A stretch of DNA of 64,000 bases. Source: Orbaceae bacterium ESL0721 (lineage in GTDB: Bacteria; Pseudomonadota; Gammaproteobacteria; Enterobacterales; Orbaceae). The notes below the pieces were generated by a model, which did not search any database, was not told where the DNA came from, and saw only the letters and a list, made by a program, of their open reading frames with translations. Each line of letters begins with the position of its first letter. Within the stretch, counting starts at the first letter, position 1. The DNA is taken from the NCBI GenBank assembly GCA_029433365.1, contig JAQTHZ010000002.1, positions 496,001 through 560,000 of the forward strand, in the 5' to 3' direction. A program made the position numbers and the translations under genes. Below, one piece after another: positions 19,692 to 30,038 of this stretch.

Positions 19692-21201
19692 ATGCAAACA
19701 CCAAACACCAAACACCAAACACCAAACACCAAACACCAAACACCAAACACCAAACACCAAACACCAAACACCAAACACCAAACACCAAACACCAAACACC
19801 AAACAGCTGCCGAAATTTTTAAATAGTCATCTCATCTTCTCTCTGTTTTTTTGTGCGCCACTCTATTGTGATGCCGCATTGTCAGCAAATACCACGGGTA
19901 TTATTGAAGGGCATGCTCCTTATCTCTCTTTTGATAATGGTGTTACTAAAGCGACAAATACTGATGAATTACTCACTATTAAACTATCGAATGGTGTGAC
20001 TTATAGCCAAACAAATAACCCATCTACTGCAGATAATCCTATCGAGCTACCGGTAATTGGGCAGACCATCGCTGATGTGCAGATGTTTGTTCCATCGGAC
20101 GTAAATAGTGTTAATTTAAATACACTAATTAGTGATCCATATAACTACTGGTACGATAGTGATGGTGATTCTGGCGTCTTGGCAACTGGCTCATTACAGT
20201 TACAGATTGTTGATGAGTACGGTAATGTTTTAGGGCGTAGTGATAAGTTGGATAGCTGTACTGGTGCCCGCTACTATAAAGTGACTTTGGTAAGCAGTGC
20301 AGGTGGACTTAAAACAGAATATGGCTATCCAGCTGATACGCATTATGATGGCGCATCAGCAATCTACTATATTAAACCAAAGGTTGATCCTACTGTTGTA
20401 CCGACAGCCTGCTATGCACAACCTAGTTTAACGTTTAGTTCAACTGATCCGTTTGGGTCACCTCAGCATAGCTATGATTGGGATGGACCAACTAATCAGT
20501 GGGATAGTAAAAAGGGGTTCTTCCTGCAAGATATGCATAATCCAAGTAGTAACTTCCCAACTATGGGTGCGTATGGGCTATTTTTTAATCTGATTATCGC
20601 GAACCCTAAAGGGGAAATTAGTTACACTAAAGAGCCTGCTTCATCAGGTATAGATCTTAGACTTACCACAATAACCAGTAATAATATAAAAATTTTTTTA
20701 ACTGGTCCAAGGCATGGCGCAAGTGCTGCGAGTGCAGCTACTGCTGTCCCAACCACGTTTACCATCAAATCGGGGAATACACCGGTCTACAGTTTTAGAA
20801 TAGGTAAATGGTTTATCGGTAGTGGCAACTATGATAGTACTTATGATGCCAACTACTGTCGCAATACTTATGGTGGCGGTTATCGTATCCCTGACACCAT
20901 TGAATATAGTAATGGTAATGGTTTTAATTGGTGGGGAGGACTTTCAGGACAGCCTGATAATTATCAACGACGAATTGGTGGTGGATTTAACGCTGAATGG
21001 GGCAATATGTGTAATAATCCTGCCTATCTTGCTGACTGTGAAAAGATGAGTATCTATACCGATACAGATTTCCATGAACCCTATTTTTGGGCTTCAGAAT
21101 CTTATAATACCGGGCAACTTGTTATTAATACTTATGCTGGTGGTGTGGGTGCCGCGGTCTATTCACCATATACTTCCCATTTTGCCTGTGTGACACCTTG
21201 A
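19692..21201 (+). CDS. Phase-variable secreted or surface protein, in the OFF frame as sequenced
   Basis: ATG at 19692 is followed by about 16 CAAACAC repeats and then, in a different frame, by a hydrophobic signal-like stretch (HLIFSLFFCAPLYCDAA, ending near 19878) and a 440-residue open frame to 21201. The interval is 1510 bases, one more than a multiple of three. Read from the ATG the product stops at 19824 after about 44 residues. Losing one 7-bp unit, or gaining two, would join the ATG to the long frame. No ordinary start codon precedes the signal sequence in the long frame; a TTG at 19879 would omit it. The mature part is rich in Gly, Asn, Tyr and Ser and has paired cysteines. Its last 110 residues (FRIGKWFIGSG, then GGGYRIPD, FWASES) resemble the C-terminal domain of large enteric adhesins, a family match made from memory. 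Function beyond surface exposure is not established. Confidence 0.75.
19695..19805 (+). repeat. Heptanucleotide tandem repeat (CAAACAC), 15.9 copies
   Basis: Fifteen perfect CAAACAC units (19695-19799) and a sixteenth partial unit. The tract begins directly after an ATG and contains no stop in any frame, encoding a seven-residue repeat QTPNTKH in every frame. A 7-bp unit changes the downstream frame with each gain or loss, as in simple-sequence contingency loci. Confidence 0.98.
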
Positions 21202-21255
21202 TTTTTTGCTATTTTGCGCAGTAGGTAATTTACCTTAAAAATCGGTTATTGCCCA

Positions 21256-21284
21256 TTGACGATATAGAAAATAATCACTATAAT
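21256..21284 (+). promoter_or_regulatory. Sigma70 promoter of rpmH-rnpA
   Basis: TTGACG at 21256-21261, 17-base spacer, consensus TATAAT at 21279-21284. This gives a leader of about 68 bases before the rpmH ATG. It is one of the strongest promoters in the window, as expected for a ribosomal protein gene. Confidence 0.85.
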
Positions 21285-21337
21285 GCCGACCTCCTGTAGT
21301 GAATGCTATAGAGTTTACTCTAAAGCCGATTGATTAA

Positions 21338-21499
<162 letters not shown>

Positions 21500-21510
21500 T
21501 TTAAAGTTGA

Positions 21511-21864
21511 GTGATTAAGCTCACTTATCCTCGGGAGTTGCGATTGTTAACTCCCTTCGATTTCAATTATGTATTTCAACAGTCTTTTCGGGCTGGTTCC
21601 CCATATATTACTTTAGTTGCTAGATATAATCGTCTCGATCATCCTCGTCTAGGTTTTGCTATTGCTAAAAAGCAGGTAAAACGTGCACATGAGAGGAATC
21701 GAATTAAGCGCATTGCTAAAGAGTATTTTCGTCATCACCAATCGCAGTTACCCAATATTGATTTTATAGTGATGGCAAAAAGCCCTGTTTTAGAGCTAGA
21801 TAATGCACAGTTAGTTGCCACATTTGATAAATTATGTCAACGAATCGTCGCCAAACAGGCTTAA
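21511..21864 (+). CDS. rnpA: Ribonuclease P protein component
   Basis: Protein subunit that helps RNase P RNA bind and cleave pre-tRNA 5' leaders. The RNR-type motif [14 protein letters not shown] is present at about residues 60-75, and the N-terminal [17 protein letters not shown]-like segment is as in enteric RnpA. The GTG start at 21511 matches the E. coli gene, which also uses GTG at this point. 117 residues. The 3' end overlaps yidD by 31 bases. Confidence 0.96.
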   Translation: MIKLTYPRELRLLTPFDFNYVFQQSFRAGSPYITLVARYNRLDHPRLGFAIAKKQVKRAHERNRIKRIAKEYFRHHQSQLPNIDFIVMAKSPVLELDNAQLVATFDKLCQRIVAKQA

Positions 21865-22145
21865 AGATCACCATAAAAAGGTATACCTATTTTTTAAAGT
21901 TATTGATAGCAGATAGTTTTATTTTTTTAATCCGTATTTATCAACGCTTTATTAGCCCGCTACTTGGACCGCATTGCCGTTTTACACCAACCTGTTCACA
22001 ATATGCAATTATTGCGTTAAGGCGTTTCGGATTAATAAAAGGTGGTTGGCTAACGGTTAAACGTGTATTAAAATGTCACCCTTTACATGAAGGAGGTGAA
22101 GATCCTGTTCCTCCTAAAACTCAAAACAGTAGAGAAAAACACTAA
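21834..22145 (+). CDS. yidD: Membrane protein insertion efficiency factor YidD
   Basis: Small membrane-associated protein that aids YidC-dependent insertion. Family core [25 protein letters not shown] and [16 protein letters not shown] is intact, with all three conserved cysteines. The ATG at 21834 overlaps rnpA and yields 103 residues, about 18 more than E. coli; a shorter start at a TTG near 21900 is possible. Its last base overlaps the yidC ATG, so rnpA-yidD-yidC are translationally linked. Confidence 0.92.
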   Translation: MSTNRRQTGLKITIKRYTYFLKLLIADSFIFLIRIYQRFISPLLGPHCRFTPTCSQYAIIALRRFGLIKGGWLTVKRVLKCHPLHEGGEDPVPPKTQNSREKH

Positions 22146-23776
22146 TGGCAGCTCAACGTAATATTTTAGTTATTGCTTTATTTTTTGTATCTTTCTTAAT
22201 TTGGCAGGCATGGCAAAAAGATCATGAGCCAAAACCACCCAAAGCAAATCAGTTGACTCAGCAGATTGTTAGTGAAGATGATTTATCTAATGCTGCATCG
22301 ATGGGTAAAGTGATTACCATTAAATCTGATGTGCTACTACTCACTGTTAATACTTATGGCGGTGATGTACAAGCGGCGCAGTTACTGAAATATAATCAAA
22401 CATTACAATCAAAAACACCTTTTCAACTTTTGACCTCTACCCCTGAATTTATCTATGTCGCAGAGAGTGGCTTAACCGGTAAAGATGGCCCAGATAATGC
22501 TAAACAGGATACAAAGCGCCCTGTTTACCAGACAACTCAAACCGAATATGTTCTTACTGATGGGCAAGATGAGTTGCGGGTACCTTTAAGTTATTCAGTA
22601 AATGGTGTCAATTATACTAAATATTACATTTTGCATCGTGATAGCTATGCAGTAGATGTGCAGTATGAGATTGATAACCAGAGCAGTGACGCAGTTGATG
22701 TTGCAATGTATGGTCAGTTAAAACAGACCATTGACCTACCGAGTGATCAAAAAACGGAAGGCGGGAGTGGCCTTGGTTTGAGTGTATTCCGTGGCGCTGC
22801 TTACTCAAGTTCAAATACAAATTATAGTAAATATAGTTTTGATGATATCAAAGATAAAGCGTTAGATGTTAAAACCGATACAGGCTGGGTTGCCATGTTG
22901 CAACACTATTTTGCCTCAGCATGGGTACCAACTCAAGATCAGCCTACGCTCTTTTACACTCGCGCTACAGCAAAAAATTCCCAAGCAACAATTGGCTTTA
23001 AAGGTGAAAATAGGGTTATTCCTGCTGGCAAAACAGAATCTATTGGTGCCAAGTTGTGGTTAGGTCCAGAGATTCAGAGTGAACTGAAAGCGACAGCAGC
23101 TCATCTTGATCTGATTGTTGATTATGGTTGGTTATGGTTTATCTCTCAACCGCTCTTCTATCTTTTGAAATTTATTCACAGTTTTGTTGGTAACTGGGGT
23201 GTTGCAATTATTATTATCACCTTTATTGTGCGTGGTATTTTATTCCCATTAACACGTACACAGTACCGTTCATTGGCTAAAATGAAGCTGCTACAACCGC
23301 GTTTACAAGGGTTGAAAGAGCGTTACGGTAATGATCGTCAGAAGCTGAGCCAAGAGACGATGGCACTCTACCGTCAGGAAAAGGTCAACCCATTAGGTGG
23401 CTGCTTCCCACTGATTATTCAGATGCCAATATTCCTTTCGCTATTTTATATGTTAGGCAATACGGTTGAGTTGCGTCATGCGCCGTTTGTATTATGGATT
23501 CAAGATCTATCGGCGCAAGATCCGTACTATATTTTACCGATCTTGATGGGTATAACGATGTTCTTAATTCAGAAGATGTCGCCAACCTCTGTTACTGATC
23601 CATTACAACAAAAATTGATGACCTATATGCCACTGATCTTTACGGTATTCTTCTTATGGTTCCCATCAGGTCTTGTTTTATATTACATTGTGAGTAATCT
23701 ATTTACGATTGCACAACAACGTCTTATTTATTGGGAGCTTGAAAAGAAAGGTCTACACGAAAAACGTAAAAAATAG
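22145..23776 (+). CDS. yidC: Membrane protein insertase YidC
   Basis: Inserts and folds inner membrane proteins alone or with SecYEG. N-terminal anchor helix about 6-22, large periplasmic beta-sandwich domain about 55-330, then five transmembrane segments in the conserved core (from about 340). The hydrophilic-groove arginine lies in [11 protein letters not shown] and the C-terminal end is basic. 543 residues, close to E. coli (548). mnmE, which normally follows, is absent; a terminator and nudC come next. Confidence 0.97.
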   Translation: MAAQRNILVIALFFVSFLIWQAWQKDHEPKPPKANQLTQQIVSEDDLSNAASMGKVITIKSDVLLLTVNTYGGDVQAAQLLKYNQTLQSKTPFQLLTSTPEFIYVAESGLTGKDGPDNAKQDTKRPVYQTTQTEYVLTDGQDELRVPLSYSVNGVNYTKYYILHRDSYAVDVQYEIDNQSSDAVDVAMYGQLKQTIDLPSDQKTEGGSGLGLSVFRGAAYSSSNTNYSKYSFDDIKDKALDVKTDTGWVAMLQHYFASAWVPTQDQPTLFYTRATAKNSQATIGFKGENRVIPAGKTESIGAKLWLGPEIQSELKATAAHLDLIVDYGWLWFISQPLFYLLKFIHSFVGNWGVAIIIITFIVRGILFPLTRTQYRSLAKMKLLQPRLQGLKERYGNDRQKLSQETMALYRQEKVNPLGGCFPLIIQMPIFLSLFYMLGNTVELRHAPFVLWIQDLSAQDPYYILPILMGITMFLIQKMSPTSVTDPLQQKLMTYMPLIFTVFFLWFPSGLVLYYIVSNLFTIAQQRLIYWELEKKGLHEKRKK

Positions 23777-23832
23777 TAGCAGATTATTTTTTAGAGTAGT
23801 TACGTAGTTACTATTTAAAACTATTATTTAAT

Positions 23833-23859
23833 AAAAGGAGATCACTGATCTCCTTTTTG
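23833..23859 (+). terminator. Terminator of the rpmH-yidC operon
   Basis: Perfect 11-bp stem AAAAGGAGATC/GATCTCCTTTT with a three-base loop and a T run, 57 bases past yidC. Confidence 0.9.
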
Positions 23860-23886
23860 TCTATTTAAACAGTGTGAGAATCACCT

Positions 23887-24690
23887 ATGAATATAGAGAA
23901 ACAGATAGCGTTAAGCGGCAATGAACATGGTTATTGGTTTGTGAGTCATCAAGGTAAATTGTGGCTTCCTCGTGGTGATATTCCTGTTGGTAGAGCGGAT
24001 GAGTTAGGATTTAAAGGGTTGATAGCGCAACCAATTGGCAAGTGGGATGGTGAGACTGCTTGGCTTATCTGTAAAGAGATAAAAAGCGGTATGAGTACGA
24101 TTCGTCCACTACTTACAAGTTCTGATCCATCACTATTTTATCTTGCGGGGCGCGCTGTGCAATTGGCAGAATTTTATCGCTCTCATCAATATTGTGGTTA
24201 TTGTGGTCAAAGAATGACAATTAGTGAAGTTGAGTGGTGTTGCCTTTGTAATCACTGTCGTGAACGTTATTACCCACAAATAGCACCCTCTATCATTGTT
24301 GCAATTCGTCATCAAAATAAAATTTTACTGGCTAAGCATCAACGGCATAGTAAAGAGAATCTCTACACAGTGTTGGCTGGATTTTCAGAGATAGGTGAGA
24401 CAGTTGAGATGACGGTCGCGCGTGAAGTATTTGAAGAGACGCAGATTAAGATTAAAAATGTACGTTATATCACATCACAGCCGTGGCCATTCCCAAATTC
24501 AATGATGTTAGCCTATTTGGCCGATTATGATAGTGGCAATATTAAAGTTGATAGTAGTGAACTGGTTGAAGCAGACTGGTTTCATTATGCCAAACTCCCT
24601 AAAATACCTGAATACGGGACAGTGGCAAGAAGATTAATAGAAGATACGATTGTACTTTGCCGTCAATATGATGATGAAAATAGATCGTAA
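23887..24690 (+). CDS. nudC: NAD-capped RNA hydrolase / NADH pyrophosphatase
   Basis: Nudix hydrolase that splits NADH and removes NAD caps from RNA 5' ends. A zinc ribbon of two cysteine pairs (CGYCG and CCLCNHC) lies at about residues 99-120. The Nudix box is at about 160-182 (GFSEIGETVEM...REVFEE), followed by the NudC-specific SQPWPFPNS motif that distinguishes it from other Nudix enzymes. 267 residues against about 257 in E. coli. It stands alone behind the yidC terminator. Confidence 0.95.
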   Translation: MNIEKQIALSGNEHGYWFVSHQGKLWLPRGDIPVGRADELGFKGLIAQPIGKWDGETAWLICKEIKSGMSTIRPLLTSSDPSLFYLAGRAVQLAEFYRSHQYCGYCGQRMTISEVEWCCLCNHCRERYYPQIAPSIIVAIRHQNKILLAKHQRHSKENLYTVLAGFSEIGETVEMTVAREVFEETQIKIKNVRYITSQPWPFPNSMMLAYLADYDSGNIKVDSSELVEADWFHYAKLPKIPEYGTVARRLIEDTIVLCRQYDDENRS

Positions 24691-24811
24691 CTTCTTAACA
24701 ACAACTATTATCAACTAATATTACTAAGAACAATTATTAAGAACAATTACAAAGAACTATTACTAATATCTAACCCTAATAATTTTTAATAGAGATAAAT
24801 AGGCGATCTGC

Positions 24812-25642
24812 CTATTTATACTCGATTGTACGGCTTAACTGGCTAATTTTATCTTCATCGCCAGTTGTAATGCATTCAGCTTTAGTCCAATCACCATTGC
24901 TATTATAGTTAGAGTAGTCGCAAGTTTCGGTTATCTCAACCTCTTGCTCATTATTCTGATTAATAATGATTTCGCCATCTGAAGAGAGCTTAAAAGTTTT
25001 AACAACAGTTTTTGCTAACTGTTTATTCTCATTATAGATGATCTTTTTCTCTTGCGAGAAGATAGGGAATTTAGTCTTATCGTCGATAGGAACATAAGCC
25101 GTATAGAGAACTTGATCTACCTGATCTTGACCATAAATAATTTGACTACGGAAGATTACATTATTACCGGCAAAGTGTGATAGTGTTGTCTCAATTAGAC
25201 GACCTTGTTCATCATATTCGGATTTAGCGACTGTCTCATCCTCGTGGTTTTCCATCTCAAGAATATTTTTTATATCGTCAAAATGGATGAAATACTCGAT
25301 CTTATTCTCCCCTTCTTGGTAGAGATAAGTTGATGTGTCGTAATTCACTTCTGCATGCAACTTTTGTAGATCATAACTCTCGACATAACCCGCTTCATTA
25401 TAGTTAATGGTTTTATCACCGGTACCTGTTATCTTCTGCTGTTTTATCAATTTTGTTTGTGGTAGGAGTTCAGGTTCAGTATGGAATAGATAGCTATTGG
25501 TAATACCAATGGTTAATTCTGATGTTACTGGTGCTGGCGTCTCTTCTATTACTTCATTCGGTTCTGTTTTATTGTCACAGCCGGTACTAAGTAACGTGAT
25601 GCCACATAAAACAAGGTATAAAAGTGGAGAATTTCTTTTCAT
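24812..25642 (-). CDS. Predicted lipoprotein of unknown function
   Basis: Signal peptide with lipobox LSTGC at residues 18-22, so a lipid-anchored envelope protein. The following 25 residues are Glu/Pro/Thr-rich. The rest is beta-rich and acidic; single segments such as SEYDEQGRLIETTL and NEAGYVESYDL look like degenerate YD/RHS-type beta-hairpin units, as in the YD-repeat-like lipoproteins of Gram-negatives. I do not recognise a family with confidence. It is a single-gene unit; a small hairpin (AAATAGGC/GCCTATTT, 24797-24817) spans the stop codon and may end transcription. 276 residues. Confidence 0.75.
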   Translation of the reverse strand: MKRNSPLLYLVLCGITLLSTGCDNKTEPNEVIEETPAPVTSELTIGITNSYLFHTEPELLPQTKLIKQQKITGTGDKTINYNEAGYVESYDLQKLHAEVNYDTSTYLYQEGENKIEYFIHFDDIKNILEMENHEDETVAKSEYDEQGRLIETTLSHFAGNNVIFRSQIIYGQDQVDQVLYTAYVPIDDKTKFPIFSQEKKIIYNENKQLAKTVVKTFKLSSDGEIIINQNNEQEVEITETCDYSNYNSNGDWTKAECITTGDEDKISQLSRTIEYK

Positions 25643-25899
25643 AATATAATCCTTATATAAGGTTAACTGAGTTAAGTTTGTAATAAATCATTAAAAAAAT
25701 TATTATTAATATTAATAAGTTAATGCAAATATTAAATTTCATTCCTCTATGGGATTGATTGCAAATAGTATCAGATTGTTGCATAAACATATAGTTATCC
25801 AAAAATTTTTTTATCTTCTTGTAATCTGATGATGAAATTCTGTTTTAAATCATCATAAAAACATTATTTAGGAAGTTTAAAATAAGCTATAAAAAGGTA

Positions 25900-25913
25900 A
25901 ACCCTAAAACATT
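25900..25913 (+). repeat. 14-bp dispersed repeat AACCCTAAAACATT, copy 2
   Basis: Exact copy, 400 bases upstream of rnr. Confidence 0.8.
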
Positions 25914-26117
25914 TCTATATAAAATTTACTGGATAAAATAGATACTTTTTATATCCATTTTCCGTAGTAATTTCGGTATAATTATCAACCTTTATATTAC
26001 TCAATTATTTATTATAGATACCCTTTATAATTACCTGTTTTAAATCTCTATTATAGATATCTTTTAAAAAATATTATCATCTCAAAATCAACTGGAAAAT
26101 AGACTAAAAGCCTTAAA

Positions 26118-26131
26118 AACCCTAAAACATT
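26118..26131 (+). repeat. 14-bp dispersed repeat AACCCTAAAACATT, copy 3
   Basis: Exact copy, 195 bases upstream of rnr. With TTAGGGTT at 26158-26165 it forms an 8-bp inverted repeat. Confidence 0.8.
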
Positions 26132-26312
26132 GGGCTGAAAACATTGATGTGAAGATATTAGGGTTAAAACATGGCATTGCGTCATTAAGATAGTGTTAAC
26201 GGGTAAAAGATGGATGTAAAGTGTGGTATGCTTTAGGCTACTCGATAGCGTAACGCTTTTTTTCAAGGTAATAGGTATTTTTGAGATACTTTTTGAAGAT
26301 AGGAAACCCATC

Positions 26313-28754
26313 ATGATAAATGATCCATTTTATGAACGTGAAGCAGAAAAATATGAGTCTCCAATAGCTAGCCGAGAGTTAATTTTGGATTATCTTGCTA
26401 AAGAGGCTAAGCCCGCTAGTTTAGATAAGATTGCTACAGCGATGATGCTTAAAGGTGAAGATCAAAAGGTTGCGCTGCATCGTCGTCTACGAGCTATGGA
26501 GCGTGATGGTCAACTCATTTTTACGCGTCGTAAATGTTATGCTCTGCCTGAAAAACTTGATATGGTTAAAGGGCATGTTATCGCTAATCGTGATGGTTTC
26601 GGTTTTTTACGGGTTGAAGGGAATCCTGTTGACTACTACCTAGCGCCAGATCAGATGAGAAAAGTGCTACAAGGTGATGTTGTATTAGCACAGCCGATGG
26701 CAAATCAGTATCGCGGTAAACCGGAGGCACGTATTGTCCGTATTTTAGAGCCGCGCAGTAATCAGATTGTCGGTCGCTATTTTATTGAGCAAGGTGTTGG
26801 ATTTGTTGTGCCCGATGATGGTCGATTAAATTTTGATATTTTAGTTACTGGCAAACCTGATATGACTGTTCGCATGGGGTCAGTTGTTGTGATTGAGCTG
26901 TTACAGCGTCCTGAACGGCATAAAAAAGCAGTTGGTGTGATTAAAGAGGTGCTAGGTGAAGATATGGGCACCAATCTCGCTATCGATATTGCGTTACACA
27001 ATTATGAGATCCCTTATGAGTGGTCAGAGTCGGTAGAGAGAGAGGTCAGTAAATTTACTGAATTAGTGCCCGAAAGCGCCAAAAAGGGGCGTAGAGATCT
27101 GCGCGATCTACCCTTAGTTACTATTGATGGCGAAGATGCGCGTGATTTTGATGATGCTGTCTTTTGTCAAAAGAGTCGCGGAGGCGGTTACCGTTTGTGG
27201 GTAGCCATTGCTGATGTTAGCTATTATGTAAGACCTGGTTCAGCATTAGATAAAGAGGCATTTGCACGGGGCACCTCTGTCTATTTCCCATCACGCGTTA
27301 TTCCGATGTTGCCTGAACAGTTATCAAATGGTCTCTGTTCACTGAATCCGCAAGTTGATCGTCTCTGTTTTGTCTGTGAAATGACAATATCTAATAAAGG
27401 TCGAATCACCTCTTATCAGTTTTATGAAGCGGTAATGAATTCACACGCCCGTTTGACCTATACTAAAGTTGCGAAAATTTTAGAGGGCGACGAGGCTTTA
27501 TCAAGTCAGTATGAACCATTAGTTCCCCATCTTAATAATCTGCATGGGTTATATCAGATCTTAGAGCGAGCTCGTGACCTCCGTGGTGCAATTGGCTTTG
27601 AGTCGGAGGAGCCTAAATTTATCTTTAATGCAGATAAACGTATTGAGAGTATTGCGCTTGTACAACGTAATGTTGCCCACAAAATTATTGAAGAGTGCAT
27701 GATTGCAGCTAATGTTTCAGCGGCAAAAATGGTGATCTCACACCATATCCCTTCACTATTTCGTATCCATGATAAACCCGATCAAGAGCGTATGACTCAT
27801 CTAAAAACGATTTTGAGTGAACGTGGTTTAATGTTAGAAGGGGGGAGTTCACCAACCCCTAAAGATATGGCTAAATTGATGAATCAGGTAGAGACGCGAC
27901 CAGATAGAGAGATGCTACAAACACTGATTTTACGATCGATGAAACAGGCTGTTTATGATCCAGAAAATCGCGGACATTTTGGTTTAGCCTTAGATGAGTA
28001 TGGGCATTTTACCTCGCCAATTCGCCGTTACCCTGATCTCCTTCTACATCGATCAATTAAATCGATTTTAGATAGTGAAAATCACAAAGCGTCTAAAACG
28101 GGCGGTCATCTTTATACTGTCAATGAGATGCTCTATTTTAGTGAACACTGTTCAATGGCTGAGCGCAGAGCAGATGATGCAGTGCGTGATGTAATTGATT
28201 GGTTAAAATGTGACTATATGAAGGATCATGTAGGCGAACTATTTAATGGGACTATTTCAGGTGTTACTAACTTTGGCTTTTTTGTTCGACTTGATGATCT
28301 CTTTATAGATGGTTTGGTTCATGTCTCGTCATTAGAGAATGACTACTACCGTTTTGATGCTGCACATAACCGCTTGATAGGTGAAAATAGCGGCATTTCT
28401 TACCGTTTGGGTGATAAAGTCCATGTTAAAGTGGAGAGTGTTAATCCTGACGATCGTAAAATTGATCTATTATTAGTGAGTAGTGAGAGTCGAACAAGGC
28501 GTAAAGGTAAGAGTGCTAAAGATAAGAGTACTAAAGATAAGAGTACTAAAGATAATAGTAATAAAGATAAAAGTGCCAAAGATAAGTTAACCGAAGCAAG
28601 AGGGCAAAGTAAGTCAACTCAACAAGATGATCAGATGCGTAAACAGCAACCGAAAAAGAGATCTAAAAAGCGGGTAACTAGCAATAAAACAGCTGGCACC
28701 AAATCAGGTAAAAAGAGGAGTAGTAAAGTGTCTAAAAAGGGAAAGAGTAAATAG
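26313..28754 (+). CDS. rnr: Ribonuclease R
   Basis: Processive 3'-5' exoribonuclease that degrades structured RNA and acts in rRNA quality control and trans-translation. Winged helix N-terminus, two cold-shock domains, RNB catalytic domain with [13 protein letters not shown] from about residue 271, S1 domain (about 640-725), then a lysine-rich tail. The start at 26313 ([15 protein letters not shown]) matches the E. coli N-terminus and has AGGAAA 8 bases upstream. The tail carries in-frame 15-bp repeats (KDKST units, 28510-28585). rlmB begins at the very next base after the stop. Confidence 0.97.
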   Translation: MINDPFYEREAEKYESPIASRELILDYLAKEAKPASLDKIATAMMLKGEDQKVALHRRLRAMERDGQLIFTRRKCYALPEKLDMVKGHVIANRDGFGFLRVEGNPVDYYLAPDQMRKVLQGDVVLAQPMANQYRGKPEARIVRILEPRSNQIVGRYFIEQGVGFVVPDDGRLNFDILVTGKPDMTVRMGSVVVIELLQRPERHKKAVGVIKEVLGEDMGTNLAIDIALHNYEIPYEWSESVEREVSKFTELVPESAKKGRRDLRDLPLVTIDGEDARDFDDAVFCQKSRGGGYRLWVAIADVSYYVRPGSALDKEAFARGTSVYFPSRVIPMLPEQLSNGLCSLNPQVDRLCFVCEMTISNKGRITSYQFYEAVMNSHARLTYTKVAKILEGDEALSSQYEPLVPHLNNLHGLYQILERARDLRGAIGFESEEPKFIFNADKRIESIALVQRNVAHKIIEECMIAANVSAAKMVISHHIPSLFRIHDKPDQERMTHLKTILSERGLMLEGGSSPTPKDMAKLMNQVETRPDREMLQTLILRSMKQAVYDPENRGHFGLALDEYGHFTSPIRRYPDLLLHRSIKSILDSENHKASKTGGHLYTVNEMLYFSEHCSMAERRADDAVRDVIDWLKCDYMKDHVGELFNGTISGVTNFGFFVRLDDLFIDGLVHVSSLENDYYRFDAAHNRLIGENSGISYRLGDKVHVKVESVNPDDRKIDLLLVSSESRTRRKGKSAKDKSTKDKSTKDNSNKDKSAKDKLTEARGQSKSTQQDDQMRKQQPKKRSKKRVTSNKTAGTKSGKKRSSKVSKKGKSK
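28510..28585 (+). repeat. 15-bp in-frame tandem repeat in the rnr tail
   Basis: About five copies of a unit close to GATAAGAGTACTAAA, encoding DKSTK, in the basic linker of RNase R. The later copies have diverged. It keeps the frame. Confidence 0.85.
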
Positions 28755-29525
28755 ATGAATGATATGATTTATGGGCTTCATGCGATTGAAGCACTACTGG
28801 CACATGCTCCAGAGCGGATTATTGAGGTGTTTATCGCGAAAGGGCGACATGATGATCGCTTAATGAGAGTGATACATGAGTTAGAGCAGTTAGGTCTAAA
28901 GGTTCGAGTAGCGGATAGGCAGTGGTTAGATGAGAAGAGTAAAAAGGGTGTCCATCAGGGCATTTTAGCGTTTGTTAAAGAGGGTCGTGCTTATTATGAT
29001 AATGATCTTCCGCGTCTACTTGATAAAAGAGTAACTGAACAGAAATCGCCCCCTTTTATTCTTATTTTAGATGGTGTGACTGATCCCCATAATTTGGGTG
29101 CCTGTATCCGGACAGCTGATGCGGCAGGGGTTGATCTCATTATTGTTCCGAAAGATCGCGCAGCACCATTGAATTCAACCGCGCAAAAGGTGGCGTGCGG
29201 TGCAGCTGAGAGCGTACCAGTTGTGCGAGTGACCAATCTTGCAAGAACCATGCGCTTTTTACAAGAGGAGTATCAAATCTGGATCATTGGCACTGCTGGG
29301 GAGGCCGAGCAGACTATTTTTCAGGCAACTGTAGCCAGAGTTGGACAGGGTATTGCGCTAGTTATGGGGGCTGAAGGTGAGGGGATGCGGCGCCTTACTA
29401 AAACACATTGTGATGAACTTGTTAGTATACCAATGGCCGGTATTGTCTCATCACTTAATGTCTCTGTTGCAACGGGAATCTCGCTTTTTGAAATTGTCAG
29501 GCAGCGACTTCAGATTGAAAATTAA
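28755..29525 (+). CDS. rlmB: 23S rRNA (guanosine(2251)-2'-O)-methyltransferase
   Basis: SPOUT methyltransferase for Gm2251 in the ribosomal P loop. N-terminal substrate-binding domain about 1-75, then the catalytic domain with [31 protein letters not shown] and [10 protein letters not shown], the three TrmH/SpoU motifs. 256 residues against 243 in E. coli. Directly adjacent to rnr, as in E. coli, forming an RNA-maturation pair. A weak hairpin CTCACT/AGTGAG (29602-29626) follows. Confidence 0.97.
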   Translation: MNDMIYGLHAIEALLAHAPERIIEVFIAKGRHDDRLMRVIHELEQLGLKVRVADRQWLDEKSKKGVHQGILAFVKEGRAYYDNDLPRLLDKRVTEQKSPPFILILDGVTDPHNLGACIRTADAAGVDLIIVPKDRAAPLNSTAQKVACGAAESVPVVRVTNLARTMRFLQEEYQIWIIGTAGEAEQTIFQATVARVGQGIALVMGAEGEGMRRLTKTHCDELVSIPMAGIVSSLNVSVATGISLFEIVRQRLQIEN

Positions 29526-29601
29526 TTCGATTAATTTTGTATGAAATAGATACTGTAGATTCAATACAGCCAGTAAATCAGTCTGTAATTTTTTGATAAG
29601 G

Positions 29602-29626
29602 CTCACTATTTTTTATCATAAGTGAG
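29602..29626 (+). terminator. Weak terminator-like hairpin after rlmB
   Basis: 6-bp stem CTCACT/AGTGAG around a T-rich loop, followed by only a few T. Called on position between rlmB and the metY promoter. Confidence 0.35.
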
Positions 29627-29667
29627 TCTTTAGTTGGTTAAAAAAAGAGAATTAATGCGATAATATG

Positions 29668-29695
29668 TTGCATTTTTTTGAAAATGCAGTATACT
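29668..29695 (+). promoter_or_regulatory. Sigma70 promoter of metY-rimP-nusA-infB
   Basis: TTGCAT at 29668-29673, 16-base spacer, TATACT at 29690-29695; the tRNA starts at 29710. The spacer region is part of an inverted repeat TGCATTTT/AAAATGCA (29669-29688), which might be a protein-binding site over the promoter. Confidence 0.75.
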
Positions 29696-29709
29696 TCAAA
29701 GCCATCTAT

Positions 29710-29786
<77 letters not shown>

Positions 29787-29872
29787 CTTACCCTTTCATC
29801 TATTAAATAATTTATTCCATTTAAATGAAAGATAAAATCAAGTGGCTTCATTATCGTATTTATTAAATGTAG

Positions 29873-29895
29873 CCTCGCGTGTCGAGGTTTTTTTA
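29873..29895 (+). terminator. Leader terminator between metY and rimP
   Basis: CCTCG/CGAGG stem followed by seven T. An upstream hairpin (29844-29852 with 29866-29874) shares two bases with this stem, so the two may exclude each other. It would reduce read-through from metY into the operon. Confidence 0.75.
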
Positions 29896-29996
29896 TTTTT
29901 ATCATTTTACTATTGAACCTGTTAGCTGATGAGATAATTAAACATAATAGTTTATCTTGTTGAATCTCATTGTGATAATAGTAATCAACCAAAGTT

Positions 29997-30017
29997 GGGC
30001 GTTATGCCCTTTTTTTA
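29997..30017 (+). terminator. Second leader terminator just before rimP
   Basis: GGGC/GCCC stem with GTTAT loop and a run of seven or more T, ending about 20 bases before the rimP start. Its short stem suggests a partial terminator, fitting attenuation control of the nusA operon. Confidence 0.6.
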
Positions 30018-30038
30018 TTTTATGCTGTGGAGGTTTTT

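Larger units (their letters stand above)
25643..26312. other. Long AT-rich intergenic region between the lipoprotein gene and rnr
   Basis: Divergent promoter region of 670 bases with no convincing gene. It contains two exact copies of AACCCTAAAACATT (25900-25913 and 26118-26131); the second is followed 40 bases later by the inverted word TTAGGGTT. A near-duplicate TATTATAGATA(C/T)C is present at about 26012 and 26051. An open frame that would extend rnr upstream to 26223 does not match the protein family and is not part of it. Confidence 0.5.

Noticed and set aside
19695-19805. Reading the heptamer tract as a CRISPR or regulatory iteron array
   Set aside because: Units are contiguous without spacers and begin directly after an ATG, which fits a coding contingency tract better.
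26223-26312. 30-residue upstream extension of RNase R
   Set aside because: Does not match the family, and the ATG at 26313 has a ribosome-binding site and the conserved N-terminus.
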